From: Limnomonas spitsbergensis
Taxonomy: Eukaryota; Chlorophyta; Chlorophyceae; Chlamydomonadales
Assembly (NCBI GenBank): GCA_037349105.1
Contig: JAYJMM010000109.1
Span: 1,253,001 to 1,317,000 of the forward strand
Length of the DNA: 64,000 nt
Direction: 5' to 3'
Below the pieces are notes generated by a model. It was not told the DNA's origin. It searched no databases and saw only the letters and a program-made list of their open reading frames with translations. Made by a program: the position numbers and the translations under genes. How positions within the stretch are numbered: the stretch's first letter is position 1; each line of letters starts with the position of its first letter. Below are positions 58,108 to 64,000 of this stretch, piece after piece.

Positions 58108-58925
58108 GCAATATTGGCAGGCGGGGGGTAGTGTGTATGCGGGCGGGGTGTTTGCATGTGGGAAGGAGCTAAGAATGCAGGTGGAGGGTCGCGAGCGCGG
58201 CTACGTGATGTGAATGCAAGCGAGGACCTGTGCATGCAAGGAATGCGCATGCGTGTGGGGCGCTCTGCAAGCAGGCGGGATGCTGTGCATGTGGGCAGGG
58301 GTGTGTGCATGTAGGCAGTGTGCATGTGGGTGGGAGCTGTGCATGCAAGCGGTGCGCATGCGGCCGGGGGGTAGTCCGGTAGTGCATGCAAGCGGGCGGG
58401 GTAACGTGCATGCATGCGGGGGGCTGGGCATGCATTCGGGGGCTGCCAGTGCTGGTGGAAGCTGCTCATGCATGTAAGATGTTGCCCAAACAGGGTGGGA
58501 TGCTGTGTTCGCTGGCTCAATGCTGTGCATGTGGGCTGAAACTGCAGACCAAAATGCAGTGAATGCTCTTGTAGCAGGCGAAGGTTCAGGCACGCTTCAT
58601 ACCAGTAAAAGTAGGACCTGCAGCTTTAGATAATCGCGCCTCATCAGGATGGGCTGCAGCAGCGATTAGTCCACCCTCGCCTGCAACACCCCCGCTTCCG
58701 TGGAGGCCCTCTGGGCACTTGATACGATCGGAATCGAGGTCGATAAATAACAAGTAATGCAAGTATTTAATGGCCCGCGCTCCTCTTCAAAGATGACGGA
58801 CTTAGGAAAAAATGACGTCACTCACTTGCCAACGTTGGCAAATAATGCCATGTCATTTGACTGAAACGTTGGAGAGTAAAAGTACGTTTTTAAGGGGGGT
58901 CGATACCTCCACTTTCGGGATGGCC
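58108..58925. repeat. Long inverted repeat, arm 2
   Basis: Reverse-complement partner of 55806-56645, with scattered substitutions and small indels. The outer edge fades near 58925 and the inner edge near GCCTGCCAATAT (minus strand). Confidence 0.9.
58586..58925 (-). CDS. Duplicated two-exon gene, copy B (inverted-repeat arm 2)
   Basis: Exon 1 ends at 58826 with donor GTGAGT and contains the same SPTFQSNDMALFANVGK text. Exon 2 is 58784-58586 (TGA): GARAIKYLHYLLFIDLDSD, KCPEGLHGSGGVAGEGGLIA, and HPDEARLSK where copy A has HHEARLSK (one extra codon, frame kept). Exon 1 upstream of the repeat edge differs from copy A (PSRKWRYRPPLKTYF), so only one copy may keep the native 5' end. Confidence 0.55.
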
Positions 58926-59999
58926 TGAGGCAGAAATTTCCGTACTAAGTAATTAGGGCATGCCAGGACCTTTGAATCCCGGCGTGCCAGCTTGCTTCTA
59001 CTTTGTCCCTTTTCAAGGACAAAACTCTTCATGTAATCAGCACCGGCTAGAATCCCAGGATACTAGCATACAAGAGCTTGAAAGTTAGTACCTTATACTG
59101 CAGTCAAGTCAAGCACCAAGAAAGTAGTGGCAGCGAGCCCCATCTAGATCACTGGTCATCCCCGGCCGATGTGATCTACGGCGCTCGCCCTGAAGAGCAC
59201 GCGACCTACGGTGCCAATCCCTGACAACTCGTCCATCTGAGACGACTAATCAGGCAAGTAGTCCCAAGCAGATATTCACCTAATTATAAATAGACCAGGA
59301 GGTGCAAAGCCGACCAGGAGCTCTCGGTGTACCCGCTTCCAGCTGAGTCCGCCTGGCGACACAACCCACGGAACAAAGTCACCTCCGTCGCCGTTCCCTC
59401 GCAACCCCGAGCATACCCGCTCTCAGTGTCCTTCAAAAGGGACAAGGTGGTTTTGCAGCCTGATCAGCTGCTTGCCATCAAGTTCCTCGCTGAGGGAAGC
59501 TAAGCTTGTCTGACCTGGATATTTTTTTGAATTGCTTGCCTTGGACAGCTTGAAAAAACACCTCTGTCGCTGCATTCTGCTAGGGCTTTTCGTGCCAAAA
59601 CAGATATTGCAAACCACGGCTGTGAAGAGCCTTGGGTAGAAGCTTGAGGATCTACTTGTGGAGTTATAAACCCAGCTTGATTCCCAGTGCACCATGGCCC
59701 ATGCTGTGCATGGTAGCTGGAATTGAGCCTAGCATTTCCTACCAGCCCCACGTGGCCGAGCGTTCAGCATGGCCCAGCGGGTATGCACTGTTCTAAACCC
59801 TGTGCATTTGGTCAGTGTTTGAGGTCGGACCACCTGATTGTGAAAACAAAAAAGTGTTAACAGAAGTGGATCTGCGGATCAGTGATTAAGTGGATTGCTG
59901 AGGCCGAGATTTCAGTGGCCCAGAACTGTGTGCAGGCAAGACAGTCTGAGCAGCGGCGTGACGTGCGCCAAGGAGATCTGCAGGCGTTTCGCGGATCGC
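58926..59999. other. No gene recognised
   Basis: An AT-box-like TTATAAATAG at about 59284 precedes pyrimidine-rich sequence; an LTR or promoter is possible but unsupported. ORFs are short. Confidence 0.4.
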
Positions 60000-60240
60000 T
60001 GTGAAGGATCGCTGAGCAGGTCACTGTCCAGGATCGCTGTGAAGGATCGCTGTCTAGGATCGACTGGTAGCTGGCACAGCCACACCCGATCGCTGTGAAG
60101 GATCGCTGTCCAGGATCGCTGTGCAGGTCACTGTCCAGGATCGCTGTGAAGGATCGTTGTCCAGGATCGACTGGTAGCTGGCTCAGCCGCACCCGATCGC
60201 TGTGAAGGATCCCTGTCCAGGATCGCTGTGAAGGATCGCA
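60000..60240. repeat. GGATCGCTGTGAAGGATCGC minisatellite
   Basis: Alternating GGATCGCTGTGAA and GGATCGCTGTCCA units with two larger interspersed copies of a block containing CGACTGGTAGCTGGC (60060 and 60167), i.e. a higher-order repeat of about 107 bp. Confidence 0.9.
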
Positions 60241-60370
60241 ATGACAGAAAGCTGGGAGAAAGCTGGGAGAAAGAAAGCTGGGAGGCTTGAGGCCTGACAC
60301 TTGAGGATATCAGTGAAGATATCTCTTGAGGCTTGAGGAGGCTTGAAGCTTGAGCTGTCAAGGCCTGGGT

Positions 60371-60575
60371 TTGGATCCAGATACGGCAGTGTCGCACACA
60401 GGGATCGGTCGCGGTGAGCCAGTACCCCAATCAACCCTGGATATTTCGATGCAGGGCCTGGAATATGCGCAGTGGTTGAAACTGGGAGGAGGCACCCCTG
60501 AGTTGGTTTTGGATCCAGATACGGCAGTGTCGCACAAAGAGATCGGCCGAGGTGAGCCAGTGCCCCAATTTTGCC
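60371..60575 (+). repeat. 138-bp tandem duplication of an exon end plus donor-like site
   Basis: TTGGATCCAGATACGGCAGT begins at 60371 and again at 60509, 138 bp apart, and similarity runs about 65 bp. Both copies encode LDPDTAVSH in frame and end at GTGAGCCAGT. The second reads ATCGGCCGAG then GTGAGCC, a good donor. Confidence 0.8.
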
Positions 60576-60583
60576 ACTCCCAG

Positions 60584-60747
60584 CGGCCTCTTCTGGTCGG
60601 CCACCATATTGCTGCACCGCACGTTCGACATACCCTATTCAACAGCTTGGATTGGTCCAGTTGTCTTAATTATCGTATGTGTGGTGGCCACAGCTGGATA
60701 TCACCTGTCGAACGCAGAGAAGTCGGCTGATCACATGCTGCGAGATG
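60584..60747 (+). CDS. Exon of a membrane protein
   Basis: Acceptor CACTCCCAG, donor GTTGAG. The frame reads GLFWSATILLHRTFD, then a strong transmembrane helix (AWIGPVVLIIVCVVATAGY) and a polar tail HLSNAEKSADHMLRDG. The neighbouring repeated donor edges upstream could mark the preceding exon. The rest of the gene was not found and no family was recognised. Confidence 0.45.
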
Positions 60748-61339
60748 GTTGAGGTGAGAACCGCAGTGCAAAGGCTTTGAGATAGGTGGAGGCATGCGTC
60801 ACTTTGCTTTCGTTTCTGTCTGTCTCGCCCCGCGGCCACCTCTGGGCCAATTCACGTGGCGGGGCGGCCACCAGCACAGGTGGTCCCTTAGCTAGCCACT
60901 AAAATAAACACTGGTGCATGCAGCTGCGGACGGCGTGACATGTCATGTAAGTTACCCTAAAACTGCAAACCTTGTAGCCTTGACCAACTACCCTCCAATT
61001 GGCCAGCAGCCTGCTACCGGAATCTGTTGAGTCACCCCAAGACAATGTACTTAAACACCCTGGTTTGAACACCCTAGTATTTAAACATCCTGGGTTTTAA
61101 ACACACTGAAATTTTGAACACCTAAATATTTAAACACCCAAGTTGTCGAACATCCTACCAGTAGTATTTGAACACCCTAGTCTATAAACACCCTAGCTTT
61201 TAAAAATCCTAGTTTTTGAACAACCCTTCACCCTGGATCACCCACGAGGCCCAGAACCCTTAACAGGCCTCCGTCCGAACCTGTCCGTTACGATAACATT
61301 ACCCTGGGACCCTGAATCCTCACCCACCCACCCAGTATC
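60748..61339. other. No gene recognised
   Basis: Contains AT-rich phrases TTTAAACACCCT/TTGAACACCCTA repeated about eight times at 61055-61230. No exon was found. Confidence 0.5.
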
Positions 61340-61760
61340 TGCCGTGCATTGCTTGCCATCGTCCGCTTGTTTTGCAGCATCTGCCGTGCATTGCTTACGA
61401 CGATCTGCCAGCTTTGATTGCACCATTTGCCGTGCTTTGCTTGCCGTATTTCGGCCTGTTTCGCAGCCTCTGCCATGCATTGCTTGTATGTTGTCCATCT
61501 GCCTATTTTGCAGCATCTGCCGTGCATTGCTTGTCGTCTTTCTGTATGTATAGCAGCATCCGCTGTGCCCTGCTTGCTTTTTTATGCCTGTTCTGCAACA
61601 TTCGCCATGCAATACTTCCTATCTTTGTCCCTATTGAACAGCACCCGCCATGCACTGTTTGCTGTCTGTCTGTCAGTGTACCGACAGCAGCATCTGCCGC
61701 GCGATGCTTTGTGACTTGCCACTCCGTGCACGCCGTATCACTTGCATAGCAGCATAAGCT
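61340..61760 (+). repeat. About nine copies of a 45-bp unit with acceptor-like TTTTGCAG
   Basis: The consensus TTTTGCAGCATCTGCCGTGC followed by ATTGCTTGCC recurs every 40-50 bp. Most copies keep a pyrimidine tract plus CAG, as in a 3' splice site. All three plus frames contain long stop-free stretches of no clear meaning. Confidence 0.8.
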
Positions 61761-62839
61761 GTGCGCTAGCTGTTTAGCTGTCCTGCCACGAGGCCTGTGC
61801 ACTTATGCATGTACCGTGACGAGGCACGGGCAGGATTGGTTATGCTTACTTCCGTGCAGTCATGACTTCACAGAAGCTGTATTTTACGTTGTTCGCAGGT
61901 GCTCCAGCCATCTTCTAGCTTCGGACATGTCGGTGTGGTTGTATGTGTGGCCCGCTTGCCGCTGATGCACCAGTAACGTCATTGACCAATCAAGCAATCC
62001 GCGCAGCCTTCTCCAGCTTGCCGGCCGGAGCATATGTCCCATGAAGAGTCGTTCTTATTCAGCATATACAAGAGTTATGTTGGAACTCGGCCCGTGCATA
62101 TCAGATTGTAACAAATTAGTGACAGCTACCGGTAGTTTCAGCAACACAGGGTTCTCAGCAGTAGCCCAGACAGTGCGTCATTGGGTGGAGGCTTGCTGCC
62201 CCTGATCTCTACCGGTAGTAATGGTATTTTTATATGGTTTTTTTATGTGCATGACACTGATGCTACTTAGCTCAAAGCAGTGCAAGTCTGCTGCAACAAG
62301 AAATGCGGTACGGTATGTGGGTTTATTTAAAAACTGTGCCTTTGGCGCAGTCCCAAATTTGTATTTTAATTTGTAAAATAGAGCTTCTAGCGCGACGAGA
62401 GCTCGTTTGCCCCGAAAAACGTGTGACTTGCGCATGGCGGTGCAACGTGGCAACGAACATCAGGGGACCCTGACGAACATGATTTCTTGATTGCGCAGTG
62501 CTGACATGAACTTTGTAATGAATGCCGGAATCGGATTATGGAGGACACAGGGGCGTCATTGTACTGCGAGGCGTTGCCGCTCGCTTCATTGGCTCTCCAC
62601 TACTCTCATTTCAATGGGCTCGCAACTTCGAGCCCCTCTACGCTTACTCTACGGTCCTACGCAGCGCCGTCCGCGCACCCGCAATCCAGTGCATGCATAC
62701 ATATTCTGCATACTCAAACTGTGCGTCCTGCCATACCCCGCGCCTTGACGTGACATGTGACGCATTTAGCTCAGATTGTGCAGCATGAGTATACACCGTT
62801 CAGCGTGCAGGTGTTGCTGAGCATTTGTCTGGTTTGCAG
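61761..62839. other. Unassigned
   Basis: Plus ORFs at 62491-62788 overlap in three frames with no clear winner. The acceptor at 62839 implies an upstream exon that I could not identify. Confidence 0.35.
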
Positions 62840-63165
62840 CATGCTGGCCACAGCCATGTCGCTGACGCGGCATATCCATATTGCAGCTTACGCCGTGCTG
62901 TCCACAGTAGAACAGCGGTATGCAGCCTACACAGTCACCCCGCTGACTCGACAGATCTCTACAGCCGAGCGGCCGAATGTTCCCCTACTGGCGACCCTCC
63001 CAAAGAAGAGAGGCGTTCGACGTGGTTCATTCATCATCCTGCGAGTCTTGCAGAGCGCTTGGAGGCATGAGCAGGCAGAGGGCGACGCTCGCAACTGCGT
63101 CAAGGCGTTCTTTGAGGGTCCAGGCTTTTTTGCGCGGGCGGATGTGAAGGACTGGCTATTCCGAG
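62840..63165 (+). CDS. Paralogue of the exonuclease gene's upstream exon
   Basis: Acceptor GGTTTGCAG, donor GTCAGTG, phase 1 at the end. The translation MLATAMSLTRH, then RRGSFIILRVLQSAW and GPGFFARADVKDWLFRG, closely matches the minus-strand exon 15336-15085 (MLATAIPMTRH, RSGSFIVLAVLQDAW, GPGFFARADVKDLVFRG) and has the same end phase. It carries an extra ~25 residues in the middle. No next exon is visible before the window ends, so the gene probably continues to the right. The module itself is not recognised. Confidence 0.65.
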
Positions 63166-63354
63166 GTCAGTGCACCATGAAAGTAGCGACGCCGCTCGCG
63201 GGATTTTCCTTGCCAACCTGCTGGGTAACCTCATGGGCATGTTCCACTTTGGCTTACTGTTTCTTTCTTTCCTGCTTGATCTGCCTGGACCCCTTTGATC
63301 AGTCCTTTGGGGCTTGCGTCAACCATGTAGCAACAAAAGAACATCGCACCTAAC

Positions 63355-63510
63355 CAGTTGCATGGAGATGGACATTTGCATGATGAAGATGGATACATGC
63401 ATTACAAAGATGGACATTTGCATGTAGATGGACATTTGCATGATGATGGATATGTTCTTCACAAATATGGACAGTTGCATGGAGATGGACAGTTGCATCA
63501 TGGAGACGGG
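63355..63510. repeat. GATGGACATTTGCATGNAGA minisatellite
   Basis: About eight copies of an 18-21 bp unit, GATGGACATTTGCATGAT and variants. The minus ORF here is His/Met-rich because of it. Confidence 0.9.
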
Positions 63511-63524
63511 CAGTTGCTTGCTCA

Positions 63525-63720
63525 TTAGCATGCAAGTTGCGTGCATGGCCCTTTGAAAGGAGCAGTCCGGCTCACTTTCATGCAAGTTATGTGCATGGCC
63601 CTTTGAAAGGAGCAGTCCGGCTCACTTTCATGCATGTTGCATGCATGGCCCTAAGAAAGGAGCAGTCCGGCTCACTTTCATGCAAGGTGCGTGTATGGCA
63701 ACTTGCATGAAAGGAGCAGT
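63525..63720. repeat. About 55-bp tandem repeat (x3-4)
   Basis: Copies of TGCATGGCCCTTTGAAAGGA followed by GCAGTCCGGCTCACTTTCAT at about 63542, 63593 and 63646, plus a partial fourth. Confidence 0.9.
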
Positions 63721-64000
63721 CTTCCCCTTTTTTGTGCGTGGGCTTAGCTGAACCCTGAGAGCTGGTTGTAAGAGACAGGAAGACTCAAACGTTTAGTTCT
63801 GAAACCTAAAGATTGTTGCCCCACAGGTAAAGCTGTTGACCCAGGTTTTCCCCTGATAGCTGCATGCAGTACAATGTTGTTGCATCATAAATGAGAACAG
63901 GACAGCAAGGCTGTTGCATCAGACATGCTGGCCTCATGGCCTGCCATGTCCCTTCCCCCCATTGTCTGATTGAGGGTTGTTGGACTCGAATACTGCGACC

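Noticed and set aside
62520..62760. Haem-binding C-x2-C-H motif (NCASCHT) in a plus ORF
   Set aside because: Short ORF with two equally open overlapping frames and no other cytochrome features.

Overview
The window is nuclear DNA from a green alga (Chlorophyta or a close relative). The evidence is intron-dense genes with canonical GT-AG introns, GC-rich coding exons set in AT-richer introns, a TGTAA poly(A)-type signal after a short gene, TTTAGGG-like repeats, Mutator-like and LTR-type element remains, and an extreme load of minisatellites. No bacterial operons, rRNA genes or CRISPR arrays were seen. The species cannot be named from sequence alone.

Layout. 1-600: a minisatellite plus one displaced exon of a WD40 gene. 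1860-8452 (+): eight exons of a DUF3638/DUF3645 giant P-loop NTPase-family gene, without its 5' part. 9308-15336 (-): a multi-exon DEDDh exonuclease gene of the YDR514C/Gfd2-like type. 16494-18514 (-): a complete four-exon CCHC zinc-knuckle plus WW protein (159 aa). 19141-21170: LTR-retroelement remains with a methyltransferase-like ORF. 22655-33981 (-): a complete 13-exon WD40 protein (484 aa) whose fifth intron is almost wholly a 4.9-kb, 36-bp satellite. 34635-39328 (+): a Mutator-like transposase split by a roughly 3-kb insertion. 41821-45627 (-): a large MYND-finger protein. 46.5-54.1 kb: small TIR elements, a decayed gene, a two-exon coiled-coil gene and low-complexity ORFs. 55.8-58.9 kb: a long inverted repeat carrying two copies of one two-exon gene. 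59-64 kb: more minisatellites, a membrane-protein exon and a paralogue of an exon of the exonuclease gene.

The most unusual theme is that many tandem arrays are not random. They abut, or are degenerate copies of, the edge of a neighbouring exon together with its splice site. I see this at six or more junctions in three independent genes: the DUF3638 gene (acceptor edge), the exonuclease gene (one donor edge, one acceptor edge) and the WD40 gene (two donor edges, one acceptor edge, plus the 36-bp array that ends exactly at an acceptor). The arrays therefore multiply splice-site-like sequence inside introns.

The exon models were built by hand from splice consensus, reading phase and family motifs. 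For the WD40 and WW/CCHC genes every phase closes and the total length is an exact multiple of three, so these two are the most reliable. The outer exons of the exonuclease and MYND genes are less certain. Most long ORFs inside satellite arrays are artefacts of repeat length and were left out.
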